Source: Ianthella basta
Taxonomy: Eukaryota > Porifera > Demospongiae > Verongiida > Ianthellidae
Direction of reading: 5' to 3'
Assembly: GCA_964019415.1 (NCBI GenBank)
Contig: OZ025868.1
Location: 12,534,623-12,598,622, forward strand
DNA length: 64,000 bases
Made by a program: the position numbers and the translations under genes. Below the pieces are notes generated by a model. The model made no database searches. It was not told where the DNA came from and saw only the letters and a program-made list of their open reading frames with translations. How positions within the stretch are numbered: position 1 is the stretch's first letter; each line of letters opens with the position of its first letter. Positions 21,879-34,669 of the stretch are shown here, one piece after another.

Positions 21879-24800
21879 ATGGACCAATCACCTGCTGCAG
21901 CTGCTCAGCGATTGGCTGTCAACAAACTTGCATTAATTAGAGCTGTCAGAACTGGTGACACAGAAACTGTTGCAGACCTGTTAGACAGAGGTGTCCCAAT
22001 TGACACTAAGGATGACAAGGGGAAGTCTTTATTGCATTGGGCAGCATGGGGTGGTCATGTGACCACAATGAGGCTCCTCATCAGGAGGGGATGTGATGTA
22101 GACTCAGTTGATGGCAGAAGACTCACTCCACTGCACTGGGCTGCTGCGAAGGGACAGACAAAGGCAGTTCGAGAACTAATTAGAAAGGGAGCAACCAAGT
22201 CAGTGGTTGCAGGTCAATTTGGGACTTCAATTCATCAAGCAGCCTTTAATGGACATGTGGAGACTGTTGAGGCCATGTTGGCGGAAGGGTGTCCTATTGA
22301 TGTAGTGGACAGTAATGGTTCGACTGTTCTGCATTTTGCAGCTAAAGGTGGCCATGTTGAAGTAGTGAGAAAACTAGTAGGCAGAGGGTGTAATGTGAAT
22401 GCAGTGAAAGCAAACAGCTGTACTCCCCTCCACTCTGCTGCTGGTTGTGGTAGAACAGAAGTAGTTTGTGAGCTAATCAAACTTGGTGCAACCAAGTCAG
22501 TGATTGCTGGGAAATTTGGAACTCCACTTCATCAAGCAGTCATAAAGGGGCATGTGAAGACTGTTGTAGCCATGTTGGCGGAAGGGTGTCCTATTGATGT
22601 AGTGGACAGTAATGGTTCGACTGTTCTACATTCTGCAGCTAAAGGTGGCCATGTTGAAGTAGTGAAAAAGCTAGTAGGCAGAGGGTGTGATGTGAATGCA
22701 GTGAAAGCAAACAGCTGTACTCCCCTCCACTCTGCTGCTGGTTGTGGTAGAACAGAAGCAGTTCGTGAGCTAATCAAACTTGGTGCAACCAAGTCAGTGG
22801 TTGCTGGGGATTTTGGGACTCCACTTCATCAAGCAGTCATAAAGGGGCATGTGGAGACTGCTGAAGCCATGTTGGTGGAAGGGTGTCCTATTGATGTAGT
22901 GAACAGTAATGGGGAGACCGCTCTGCATTTCGCAGCTCAAGGTGGCCATGTTGAAGTAGTGAAAAAGCTAGTAGGCAGAGGGTGTGATGTGAATGCAGTG
23001 CAAGCAAATGGCTATACTCCCCTCCACTCTGCTGCTGGTTGTGGTAGAACAGAAGTAGTCTGTGAGCTAATCCAACTTGGTGCAACCAAGTCAGTGATTG
23101 CTGGGAAATTTGGAACTCCACTTCATCAAGCAGTCATAAAGGGGCATGTGGAGACTGTTGAAGCCATGTTGTTGGAAGGGTGTCCTATTGATGTAGTGGA
23201 CAGTAATGGTTCGACTGTTCTGCATTTCGCAGCTAAAGGTGGTCATGTTGAAGTAGTGAAAAAGCTAGTAGGCAGAGGGTGTGATGTGAATGCAGTCAAA
23301 GCAAACGGCTGTACTCCTCTCCACTCTGCTGCTGGTTGTGGTAGAACAGAAGCAGTTCGTGAGCTAATCAAACTTGGTGCAACCAAGTCAGTGATTGCTG
23401 GGAATTTTGGGACTCCACTTCATCAAGCAGTCATAAAGGGGCATGTGGAGACTGTTGAAGCCATGTTGATGGAAGGGTGTCCTATTGATGTAGTGAACAG
23501 TAATGGGAAGACTGCTTTACATTCTGCAGCTGAAGGTGGCCATGTTGAAGTAGTGAAAAAGCTAGTAGGCAGAGGGTGTGATGTGAATGCAGTGGAAGCA
23601 AATGGCTGTACTCCCCTCCATGATGCTGCTGGTTGTGGTAGAACAGAAGCAGTTCGTGAACTAATCAAACTTGGTGCAACCAAGTCAGTGGTTGCTGGAA
23701 ATTTTGGGACTCCACTTCATCAAGCAGTCATAAAGGGGCATGTGGAGACTGTTGAAGCCATGTTGGTGGAAGGGTGTCCTATGGATGTAGTGAACAGTAA
23801 TGGGGCGACCGCTCTGCATTTCGCAGCTCAAGGTGGTCATGTTGAAGTAGTGAAAAAGCTAGTAGGCAGAGGGTGTGATGTGAATGCAGTGGAAGCAAAT
23901 GGCTGTACTCCCCTCCATGATGCTGCTGGTTGTGGTAGAATAGAAGCAGTTCATGAACTAATCAAACTTGGTGCAACTAAGTCAGTGGTTGCTGGGAATT
24001 TTGGGACTCCACTTCATCAAGCAGTCATAAAGGGGCATGTGGAGACTGTTGAAGCCATGTTGGTGGAAGGGTGTCCTATTGATGTAGTGAACAGTAATGG
24101 GGCGACCGCTCTGCATTTCGCAGCTCAAGGTGGTCATGTTGAAGTAGCAAAAAAGCTAGTAGGCAGAGGGTGTGATGTGAATGCAGTGGAAGCAAATGGC
24201 TGTACTCCTCTCCACTCTGCTGCTGGTTGTGGTAGAACAGAAGCAGTTCGTGAGCTAATCAAACTTGGTGCAACCAAGTCAGTGGTTGCTGGGAATTTTG
24301 AGACTCCACTTCATCAAGCAGTCATAAAGGGGCATGTGGAAACTGTTGAAGCCATGTTGTTGGAAGGGTGTCCTATTGATGTAGTGGACAGTAATGGGAA
24401 GACTGCTTTGCATTCTGCAGCTGAAGGTGGCCATGTTGAAGTAGTGAAAAAGCTAGTAGGCAGAGGGTGTGATGTGAATGCAGTGGAAGCAAATGGCTGT
24501 ACTCCCCTCCATGATGCTGCTGGTTGTGGTAGAACAGAAGCAGTTCGTGAGCTAATCAAACTTGGTGCAACCAAGTCAGTGGTTGCTGGGAATTTTGGGA
24601 CTCCACTTCATCAAGCAGTCATAAAGGGGCATGTGGAGACTGTTGAAGCCATGTTGATGGAAGGGTGTCCTATTGATGTAGTGAACAGTAATGGGGAGAT
24701 CGCTCTGCATTTCGCAGCTCAAGGTGGTCATGTTGAAGTAGCGAAAAAGCTAGTAGGCAGAGGGTGTGATGTGAATGCAGTGGAAGCAAATGGCTATACT

Positions 24801-27800
24801 CCCCTCCACTCTGCTGCTAGTTGTGGTAGAACAGAAGTAGTCTGTGAGCTAATCCAATTTGGTGCAACCCAGTCAGTGGTTGCTGGGAATTTTGGGACTC
24901 CACTTCATCAAGCAGTCATAAAGGGGCATGTAGAGACTGTTGAAGCCATGTTGTTGGAAGGGTGTCCTATTGATGTAGTGGATAGTAATGGTTCGACTGT
25001 TCTGCATTTCGCAGCTAAAGGTGGCCATGTTGAAGTAGTGAAAAAGCTAGTAGGCAGAGGGTGTGATGTGAATGCAGTCAAAGCAAACGGCTGTACTCCC
25101 CTCCACTCTGCTGCTGGTTGTGGTAGAACAGAAGCAGTTCGTGAGCTAATCAAACTTGGTGCAACCAAGTCAGTGATTGCTGGGAATTTTGGGACTCCAC
25201 TTCATCAAGCAGTCATAAAGGGGCATGTGGAGACTGTTGAAGCCATGTTGGCGGAAGGGTGTTCTATTGATGTAGTGAACAGTAATGGGAAGACTGCTTT
25301 GCATTCTGCAGCTGAAGGTGGCCATGTTGAAGTAGTGAAAAAGCTAGTAGGCAGAGGGTGTGATGTGAATGCAGTGGAAGCAAATGGCTGTACTCCCCTC
25401 CATGATGCTGCTGGTTGTGGTAGAATAGAAGCAGTTCGTGAGCTAATCAAACTTGGTGCAACCAAGTCAGTGGTTGCTGGAAATTTTGGGACTCCACTTC
25501 ATCAAGCAGTCATAAAGGGGCATGTGGAGACTGTTGAAGCCATGTTGTTGGAAGGGTGTCCTATTGATGTAGTGAACAGTAATGGGGAGACCGCTCTGCA
25601 TTTCGCAGCTCAAGGTGGTCATGTTGAAGTAGCAAAAAAGCTAGTAGGCAGAGGATGTGATGTGAATGCAGTGGAAGCAAATGGCTGTACTCCCCTCCAT
25701 GATGCTGCTGGTTGTGGTAGAACAGAAGCAGTTCGTGAGCTAATCAAACTTGGTGCAACCAAGTCAGTGATTGCTGGGAAATTTGGGACTCCACTTCATC
25801 AAGCAGTCATAAAGGGGCATGTGGAGACTGTTGAAGCCATGTTGATGGAAGGGTGTCCTATTGATGTAGTGAACAGTAATGGGAAGACCGCTCTGCATTT
25901 CGCAGCTCAAGGTGGTCATGTTGAAGTAGCAAAAAAGCTAGTAGGCAGAGGATGTGATGTGAATGCAGTGGAAGCAAATGGCTGTACTCCTCTCCACTCT
26001 GCTGCTGGTTGTGGTAGAACAGAAGCAGTTCGTGAGCTAATCAAACTTGGTGCAACCAAGTCAGTGATTGCTGGGAATTTTGGGACTCCACTTCATCAAG
26101 CAGTCATAAAGGGGCATGTGGAGACTGTTGAAGCCATGTTGGCGGAAGGGTGTTCTATTGATGTAGTGAACAGTAATGGGAAGACTGCTTTGCATTCTGC
26201 AGCTGAAGGTGGCCATGTTGAAGTAGTGAAAAAGCTAGTAGGCAGAGGGTGTGATGTGAATGCAGTGGAAGCAAATGGCTGTACTCCCCTCCATGATGCT
26301 GCTGGTTGTGGTAGAATAGAAGCAGTTCGTGAGCTAATCAAACTTGGTGCAACCAAGTCAGTGGTTGCTGGAAATTTTGGGACTCCACTTCATCAAGCAG
26401 TCATAAAGGGGCATGTGGAGACTGTTGAAGCCATGTTGTTGGAAGGGTGTCCTATTGATGTAGTGAACAGTAATGGGGAGACCGCTCTGCATTTCGCAGC
26501 TCAAGGTGGTCATGTTGAAGTAGCAAAAAAGCTAGTAGGCAGAGGATGTGATGTGAATGCAGTGGAAGCAAATGGCTGTACTCCCCTCCATGATGCTGCT
26601 GGTTGTGGTAGAACAGAAGCAGTTCGTGAGCTAATCAAACTTGGTGCAACCAAGTCAGTGATTGCTGGGAAATTTGGGACTCCACTTCATCAAGCAGTCA
26701 TAAAGGGGCATGTGGAGACTGTTGAAGCCATGTTGATGGAAGGGTGTCCTATTGATGTAGTGAACAGTAATGGGAAGACCGCTCTGCATTTCGCAGCTCA
26801 AGGTGGTCATGTTGAAGTAGCAAAAAAGCTAGTAGGCAGAGGATGTGATGTGAATGCAGTGGAAGCAAATGGCTGTACTCCTCTCCACTCTGCTGCTGGT
26901 TGTGGTAGAACAGAAGCAGTTCGTGAACTAATCAAACTTGGTGCAACCAAGTCAGTGGTTGCTGGTGAGTATGGCACTCCATTGCATCAAGCATCCCTTG
27001 ATGGACATGTGGAAACTGTTGAAGTCCTTTTAGAGGATGACACTGATTTGACCACAATTAATGTAGCATCCTCGGAGGTACAAACTGACTGTAGTCTCAT
27101 TAGTGTTTGTGATTCAGTTGGTGAGACACCTGTCATGTATGCTGTGCAGGGTGGACAGGTGGAGGTATTCAAATTGCTGACCTCCAAAGGTGGAGCTATC
27201 ACTGACAGAGACACATTTTCTGTGTCTGCACTTGAACAGTGCTTTGTTGGTGGTCATGCCAGCAAACTGAGCCAGTTCTGTGAGGCATATGGCATTGGGA
27301 GCAGTGGAGAAGGGCTGAGGGGTGCTTTAGCAACCTTGATCACTAAGGGTCTGGTTGATGCACACAAAGTGCTGTGTTTGTGTGCCATTTCTGGAGACAG
27401 TGTATTCCTGGAAGAACAATTCATTGAGTTAGTTGCTTCCGATGAATGTTTAATGCCTGCAGCAGTGAGATGTGCCAAGCATTATTTCCACCGTGGTAAA
27501 GGCGTTACCTTCATTGACCAGCTCCGTTTATTGGATGGGGATTCGTTAAGCCCATTGCACATATCACTGCTGTCATTGAAATGCTTCAGAATGGATTTCG
27601 CTGACTATTCAATCCAACACGGTACTAACGACCACACTTCATTCATTGCCAAGCTGTTGTCCCACCCTGTGTTGAAGGGAACAGTTAATGAATGCTTCCC
27701 AAATGGTCTAAGTCCTCTTGACCTAGCCCGGCAGTTTAAACTCCATGACATAGCTGCATTGATAGAGGGGGCAGGTGGACATCCAGGAGTGTGGTCTGGC

Positions 27801-28944
27801 ATACCACAGGAAATCGAATCTAAGCACTCTCTAGCACTGCCGCAATTGAAAGAAGCTTATGCTTCCATCAAGGCTATTGCTGATGATGGTGAGTATGGTC
27901 AGGAGTTCATCAAGAGAGTGTTTTCAAGCATCCTTGGTGGACAGACTGTGTACAGTGTAGGGTATGCAGCTGATGACAGTCAGTTGGTGAAGGAGGAGGT
28001 CTTGGGCCAGCGTCCTGACCTTGGGGATGTAGTCACACATGTCCTGCCTCACATCCAAGTGAGACACTGGAAGAGAGTTGGACTGGCTCTTGGCATGAAG
28101 AAAAGCACACTCAATGGTCTTGAGCAGCAATTCCGGAATGACGACGATCGGTATCTGGAGACCCTGAGCTACTGGTTGGAGCACGGTAGCAGTGTGACCT
28201 GGAAGACCCTGTTGGATGTCTTGGGCCTCTCTGAAGTAGAATGCACTATGGTTAAGCTCAGAGGCAATATTGTATCAGAACTGGGAGGAGCTCATCAGGT
28301 AAGTGTGCAGTGTTGTGTGTTAAGTGAAGGTGCTGTGTGGTGTGCTGTCTGGAGTGGGTAAGTGTTGCTCTCCTGTTATGTGTGCTTGTGTTTGTGCTGC
28401 CTCCACCTCCTCCTTTCAGACGGTAGCTGTGAGTGGTCCCTTCAGACCTGTCTGCACTTCTGTTCCAGTTGCGATTGGAGGAACAGGTGTTACAGAGAAG
28501 AGCCCACCCATCTTTGAAGGTGAGCTGTGCAGAGCATCTTCTCCTTCAGTGAGGCTGGGATGGAACACTGTATAATCTCCATGGAGTGTTGTTTGGAATA
28601 AGGATCACCAGTAGTGTGTCCCCCTCCCCTCCACAGACTCCCTTCTCCACTCCAAGCCCGCCATGCTGGAGCTCCTTGACCATGTGGTCCTCCGTGTGGC
28701 TGCCCGCTGGTACCACTTTGGTCTTGCCCTTGGAGTGGAGGACTACCTTCTGGAGGACATCAAGGCCACTGAGAGGGGTGAGGTGGAGGCCTGCTGCACT
28801 GACATGCTCAAGCGCTGGCTCAGAGGGGAGCGGGCCACAGGAGGGAAGGAGCGTAGCTGGTCTACTGTGTTGGGAGCAGTTCAGAAGTGCCTCGGACGGG
28901 AGGCAGCTTCAAGCATTGCTGGAGCACTGCAGTCAGCACAGTGA
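21879..28944 (+). CDS. Giant ankyrin repeat protein with two Death domains (gene C)
   Basis: The exons are 21879-28298, 28420-28519 and 28637-28944, giving 2,275 aa. Splice sites and phases are identical to gene A, and exons 2 and 3 have exactly the same lengths (100 and 308 nt). Residues from about 15 to about 1,720 form roughly 50 ankyrin repeats. Most belong to a three-repeat unit: FGTPLHQAVIKGHVETVEAM, then ALHFAAQGGHVEVVKKLVGR, then GCTPLHDAAGCGRTEAVREL. Residues 1,720-2,040 match the intermediate helical region of gene A. Death domain 1 is near 2,045-2,135 (RHWKRVGLALGM...WKTLLDVLG) and Death domain 2 near 2,185-2,270. It is predicted to be a cytoplasmic scaffold or sensor that recruits Death-domain partners; the ligand is unknown. 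The array length may be polymorphic or mis-assembled. Confidence 0.88.
22220..26965 (+). repeat. 297-bp coding tandem repeat (three ankyrin repeats per unit)
   Basis: There are about 16 units of 297 bp within exon 1 of gene C. Neighbouring units differ at few positions, and a block of three units (891 bp) around 25,200-26,070 appears to recur unchanged at about 26,090-26,960. Differences cluster in recurring alternatives (for example EANGCTPLHD versus EANGCTPLHS; QGGH, EGGH or KGGH), as expected from repeated unequal exchange. Confidence 0.9.
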
Positions 28945-29609
28945 GTTGTGTTGTGTGTCAAGTGTGGTTCATCTCAACAGGTGGAGGTTTGGCAGATTGC
29001 TTTACTTCATTGTCTTCCGATATTTCAGGTCTCCCTAGCTCTCCCTTATTGGTCAGACTGTTTCAGCTCATATGCACTGAATTCTGTGGACCTTGCACAT
29101 GCCGTCATCCCTGTCACTTGTTGACACTGTCACTACACAGTGAGTTGTAAATGTTAACAAGTAGTGTATACCATTTGGATTCACAAGCCTCACAGTATTC
29201 CCTTCTCACAATCGCCTTGCCCTGTTCCTGTGGTGTCTTCATGCAGTTCCCTCACCTGATAGGCACCTTGCTTCACTGCCACAGCTGAACCAAAAGTATG
29301 TATTGCCGAAGCTATTGAGAATGTTTTTTTTCCATTTTCACTACTATTTGGACAGCCTTTCCACTCTGTTGGGTGAGTTCTGTGTTGGTGGCATGGTGTT
29401 GACAACCACTATGTGTTGTGGAGGGGAATTCCACAGTACCACTCTGTTAGAGTGCCTTCTGTTTTTGAAGTGAGAGTGTGGCAGTTTTGCTTTTCCTTGT
29501 CCCACGTACACCTTATCGATCCCCACTCAATAGTGCTTGCCTCAGGCTCTGGAGTCCTCCTCTTCCCTTTTCCATTGAATACTTACACATTGATCTTTGG
29601 AGCCTTTGA

Positions 29610-29640
<31 letters not shown>

Positions 29641-31153
29641 ATGTCATCAAGATGGCAGCATTAAGCCACGTGTTCGCGGAAGAAGACACCCCGAAAACCA
29701 TCAAACCCACAGCACAGACTTTGCCACTGTTCGCCATCATTTTCACCACACTGCACCCCCTGGATTTCTCTGGCAGCGTTTTAACTGGCAACTATCTTGG
29801 CAACATGTGGCGACGTACGGATCCACTCCCTGACACTGTCCCAGGGATATTCCCATTGGCCCTGCTATCACAGTATATATGTATGTATGTACTGTGGGCA
29901 GCTTCAAGGTTCAAAGTGTGCATGTGTGTGTGTAGCTATGTGTGTGTGATGTGTACAGTATGTGACCTTATGTGAGAGGGTGTTAGTGTGTATTCATTAT
30001 AGTAACGTGCATGCTTTAATTTGTCCACCCCTCCTTCCACTAACTATAGATCCACTGCCAGCACAGATATTCAAGAGAGGCATAGCAGAAACAGCCTAGG
30101 CAGATACAGCACACAAAGTGCACCATCTCATGTACTCAATTCCTCTGGATGCATATGTGACTAAATCCTCCCATGTCAGTTGTCTCATGTACAAGGGGAA
30201 TTGGCCGTTTTAGTTTGTTTTCATTTACAATCTTCTATGTATCCAATTGTTTATAATTATGCTGTCCTTTGAATGTGTGCTTTAAATCATGTCTATTATA
30301 ATTATTTTATTTACTATAGGAGTATGCGTGCGCATAATTATTCAGTCCAGGAGACTGTAATATTTTTGGAGACGTGCATGCGCATGCTGCAGCTGTGCAT
30401 GGCTTTGCACGACAATGTGCAGTATAATGCCTGTTGCATTTTGAGTGCATTGAGCATGCATTCAAATTCCAGATGTCCATGCATACCAGCTCAGCCATTT
30501 ATATGACAGGTGTAATTATATGCTCACTAGCAGTACATGCATGTTCTCAAAGAAACCTAACAGCTACACATAATTTATATATACTCTATAACTAGCAATA
30601 CTGCTGGCCATGCCATGGTCACAATTCATGCAGTTCTATAGATGGAGGAGTTGAATCTAAAGTCATGACCTCAAACCATTAATTAGTCACTGATGAGGAC
30701 ATCAATCAACCCAGAAGTACCAGCGTGGTCACATTGTATGAATGATATCAATGATGTTATTTATGATTAATTATCATTATAGTGTACAATTGACACACAC
30801 ACACTGCTTGTTCTACAACAGTTGGCTTACTCTCTTGAGGGATCCAGAAACATGCATAGGAAGAGATAATCTGTACATAAAAATACTGTAAGTTTAGCTA
30901 ATGGTAATAGAACAGCTAGCCTTAGCGAATTCGAAATATAGAGCATGATGCAGGAAGCAAAGCTATCAGAGCCTATCTAGTCGGGCATCACTTCGCCCCC
31001 TAGTGGTGAGGGGGGTTTTGCAATGACTGCATGACTTACTTGCCAAACATGTTCATGTGTTTCTATAGACATTGGTATACATCAGGAGGGCATCGTTATA
31101 GGCCCTTGCTAGCGTGTGTTAGTGAGCACATTTATTCCATCGCCCCCCCAACA
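28945..31153 (+). other. 3' flank of gene C and intergenic DNA
   Basis: Sequence up to about 30,180 matches blocks of the gene A 3' region: 29,028 to 8,427; 29,215 to 10,430; 29,640-29,930 to 13,320-13,890; 30,030-30,130 to 16,660-16,790. It is more compact because the tandem duplication, TIR element and minisatellite are absent. A short (TG)n lies at 29,611-29,640. From 30,200 to 31,150 I see only AT-rich DNA. Confidence 0.5.
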
Positions 31154-31473
<320 letters not shown>

Positions 31474-31697
31474 CCAATGTGGCAGTGTTAACTAAACAAC
31501 AAACAACGCAGTGACCTCGGATCATATGACAGGCATGTAGCTGTGTGCATGTTGGCACTGTAGCACATTGTGTACATATCAGTACTGATCATGACACCCA
31601 TTGCACTAGGTGTGATACTGTTGTAATAAAGCCTCATAGAGACCATATACTTTAAGGCTACAAATTTTAGTGATTTGAATAGGCTGGTATTTGGCAG

Positions 31698-32475
31698 GTA
31701 CTAATTTTAGCGATCTTCCATTTTTATGGTTATCTTTTGTATTAAATTTAGCGATTTTGGAAGACTAAAAAAGCACATACAGATCCAGATAAGTAAGTAT
31801 AAGAACTCAGCAATACCTGAATAACTGTAATAAATGAAATCAAAGTGATTATACTAGCTAACATTGTTACTTATGGAAGGAAGAAAAGGGTCTATAGGTG
31901 GCAGTTCAGTAGTTCCATCTAGCTAATAGTCCTAGAATTCCAGCTTCCTTCTAGCCTGCATTAATAATTTGCTGACTCCCTTTTCAGTCGTGAAAAAATT
32001 GTACATGCTTACGAGCCACTGAGCATGGAGAGGTTTAATTGCTGTCAGTTTAGGGTTAGCTTCTTTGTCTTCAAGTGCCGTGCCACTGTCAAGTCGCCCT
32101 TTTACTGCAGTGCTGTAGTATGGGATTTTCGCATGTATTTTTTCAAGGAGGCCACAAGATTCCGGTTGAGGTAACCGTGGAGATGGCTGACTCTGAGGAG
32201 AACAGACTAGCAATGGCCAAGTATGAAACCATAACCACTGAACACTACAAAGAGCCCGTAGTCGGAGAGATAAGACACAGACAGCTCGGATGGAGAGGAC
32301 TTATTAGAGATAGACGTTTCAAGGGGAGATTAGTGGGGCACATATACGTATGTGTTACTGTACCAACTAAGCGGTATAATTATGTATTTGCGAGGACAAT
32401 TTTGCAGTAACAATTTTTAGCGAGGACAATTTTTAGCGACTTGGCATTGCTCGCTAAATTCGCTAAAATTAGTAC
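31698..32475. mobile_element. Element with inverted GTACTAATTTTAGCGA ends
   Basis: The left end is GTACTAATTTTAGCGA (31,698) and the right end TCGCTAAAATTAGTAC (to 32,475). The motif AATTT(T/A)AGCGA repeats near both ends. A copy lacking the left part is at 40,656-41,323. A reading frame around 32,150-32,400 is similar in both copies, but they are too recently duplicated for that to prove coding. Confidence 0.5.
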
Positions 32476-33611
32476 CGACGTCCGTCCACCGTCCGCACAC
32501 TCTTTCACGCGGACCGTCCACAACTACTAGAAAGTGTCGTTTTAATAGCTTCTGCATGGTTGCTGCAGTCGTCGAGCTCTACAGCCCAATTTTTGAGCGA
32601 AAAATATCTTTCAGGAGCTACATGAGCCCTTAAAATTGCCTTAATCGCGCAAACGGCCCAAAAGTGGCGGACAGACAAACTGAGCCAAAAACCAAACGCA
32701 TAACCCTTGTTGCACAATCGCGCATGGGATATAATAATCTGTGGCCTAGCAGCTGGCATATACACACAACATATAAGCCACACATCATGGAGTAGCCGTC
32801 GTTAGCAGCCTTCATGGGGGCCGCGCTGGAGAAGGGAAGCCCGGCGAAGGCGGGGCTTCCCTGACAGTTGCATCTTAATTGGCGTTGTGTAACACAACGT
32901 GATTGTGACGCATCTGTGACTGATCCGTATATATACCGAAACCGAAAGGGCGATTGCTGAAACTTGTGGCGCCATCTCTGAGGGTACCGACTATCACCTT
33001 TGTCAGTGAAAGTAAGCTATGATGTTGTGTCTTGTGAATATGTTGTTTTTGATGGCGCGAGGGAGCTCAGATTTGAACCTTATTGGGTGCAATAACATAG
33101 TTCGGGCGCCATCATATATCGGACACATGCACTGTTCTCTGCGGCCAAGGACAGCGTGGCCGACATGCTCAGATAACATGCAGAGCAAGATACCTAACTG
33201 CGGATCGAAAAGAAAGTGGTTGTGGCTGCCACCGTTGGAGCGTTAGACCGTCGAGAAGAAACTGTCTATATGACTTCGGACTAAAGTCATCATAGTTCAA
33301 ACTCCGGCTGTATCGCCACCAAAGAAGCTTCGTTTCGAGTTCTGTCATACTCAGTATCAAGCCCCTTTCTTGTCCTACCAACGGTCGCCCTGTACTGCTT
33401 CCCTTATTAAGTTGGGGTGCGTTTGGGCATCAGTGCTTGAGCTAGAGGCTCTGAGAGAATTGTTACAGATGCGCAAGATGGTACAGGTTTTCTACGACCT
33501 CTGTTTTCAATCTCTATAGCTACTGTGTCCCCTTTGAAGCATGCAATGTTTACGTGCAGGTATTTAACACCTGGATGCGTGAATTCTTGTATTAACAGGA
33601 AATAATTATGA
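32476..33611. other. Segmental duplication unit 1, no gene seen
   Basis: It matches 41,494-43,085 (unit 2) closely and, more weakly from about 33,005, 55,949-56,450 (unit 3). A short hairpin (GGGAAGCCC/GGGGCTTCCC) lies near 32,838-32,862. Small open frames are shared only through duplication. Confidence 0.5.
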
Positions 33612-34186
33612 TACAGTGGAACCCCTATATTGCGGACACCCTTCGGAACAAGAGAAGCGTCCTGATTATAGGGGTGTCCGCTTTTCAGAGGTACGGCTTA
33701 AATGCCCATATGTTGAAACAATCATATAGTATGCCTGAAAAGGTATCAAAAAGACGAGTTTGTAAAGGTAGAGGTGGTTCGCGGAGTACTCAACTCACGC
33801 ACCATTTCCGAAGACGATTCCAAAGGGTAGCTGTTCGCGCTTAACTTTGCCATGTTAACGACACTTTCAAAATCCTTTGTAAACGATTTGCGGCACTCGC
33901 CAACTTTTGTGCTGTTCTTGTCACTTGTCAGAGGTAGCGGTGCAAATCAGGGAGCGGCCATTTTCTGACAGCTGATCAAAATGTCCGGATTATCGGGTGA
34001 GTTTTATACAGAGTTGTATAAGGCAGTGCACAGGGCGTAGTCCGCAATACGGAATAACGGGGTGTCCGCATTTCAGGGGAAACATTATACAGGTAACATA
34101 GGGCCAATCGTTGGGGCTTTAGATAGTGTCCGCATAATCGAGGTGTCCGCTTTTCAGGGTTGTCCGCAAGGCGGGGTTCCACTGTA
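33612..34186. mobile_element. Pogo/mariner-like MITE, 575 bp
   Basis: The ends are TACAGTGGAACCCC and GGGGTTCCACTGTA, with repeated subterminal GGTGTCCGC(T/A)TTTCAG words and TA at each border. Unit 2 lacks it at the homologous place (43,095-43,110), giving an empty site. There is no transposase. Such ends are typical of animal pogo/Tc1-related elements (family knowledge). Confidence 0.75.
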
Positions 34187-34330
34187 TGCATGACAATGTG
34201 ATGTGACAGTACTTAAGATCATTTACACATGCAAGATTTCCTTTAGAATTAAAAGGGAATGAGGAATGGTCAGCAGAAAATACATAGAGACAAAAAACAG
34301 TAAATCAATCATGCAATATCATAAGCGATA

Positions 34331-34429
34331 TACTGCAGCTTCAATAGCACAAAGTGAGAGCAGGACACTTCATCTGGGGTATTTAGTCAAAACGTCCAGC
34401 TCTCACCTTGTGTAATTGAAGTTGCAGTA
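34331..34429. repeat. Hairpin MITE type 1, copy in unit 1
   Basis: Inverted arms of about 31 bp, TACTGCAGCTTCAAT...GTGAGAGC and GCTCTCAC...ATTGAAGTTGCAGTA, enclose a short loop. The TA ends suggest a mariner-type origin. Copies also sit at 43,251-43,350 and 57,277-57,376, upstream of each dioxygenase copy. Confidence 0.65.
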
Positions 34430-34581
34430 TTGTTCATGACTTTGCATGATTGATTGACCAACGCAGCTATGAGCCTCAACACCATGATTAAACCACATTA
34501 CCATGGAGCTCACTTTGCATTCCTACTCTCCTGCATTCAAGGATGGTGCTACATTCTGCATAATATTGTATGGGCCATAGG

Positions 34582-34669
34582 GGAGTTCACTCGACATTCC
34601 TAATTCCCTTGTACATAGACCCGAATGTGTATGATTAGCAATAATTATGTACAAGGGAATTATGGATAA
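34582..34669. repeat. Hairpin MITE type 2, truncated copy in unit 1
   Basis: The left arm GGAGTTCACTCGACATTCC pairs with ATGTACAAGGGAATTA, but the outer right arm (GTCGAGTGAACTCC) is missing here. Full copies are at 43,502-43,602 and 57,543-57,642. Confidence 0.6.

Noticed and set aside
22235-26356. Series of - strand 86-residue frames spaced by multiples of 297 bp
   Set aside because: Antisense shadows of the homogenised ankyrin repeat. Their spacing simply mirrors the unit length.
29653-29975. Frame starting MAALSHVFAEED, similar start at 13,338
   Set aside because: Only the first nine codons agree before the frames diverge. The shared ATGGC is better explained by a YY1-like promoter word.
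32150-32410. Possible conserved protein (MAKYETIT...), also at 41,059-41,283
   Set aside because: The two copies are recent duplicates of one element, and no domain or splice context supports coding.
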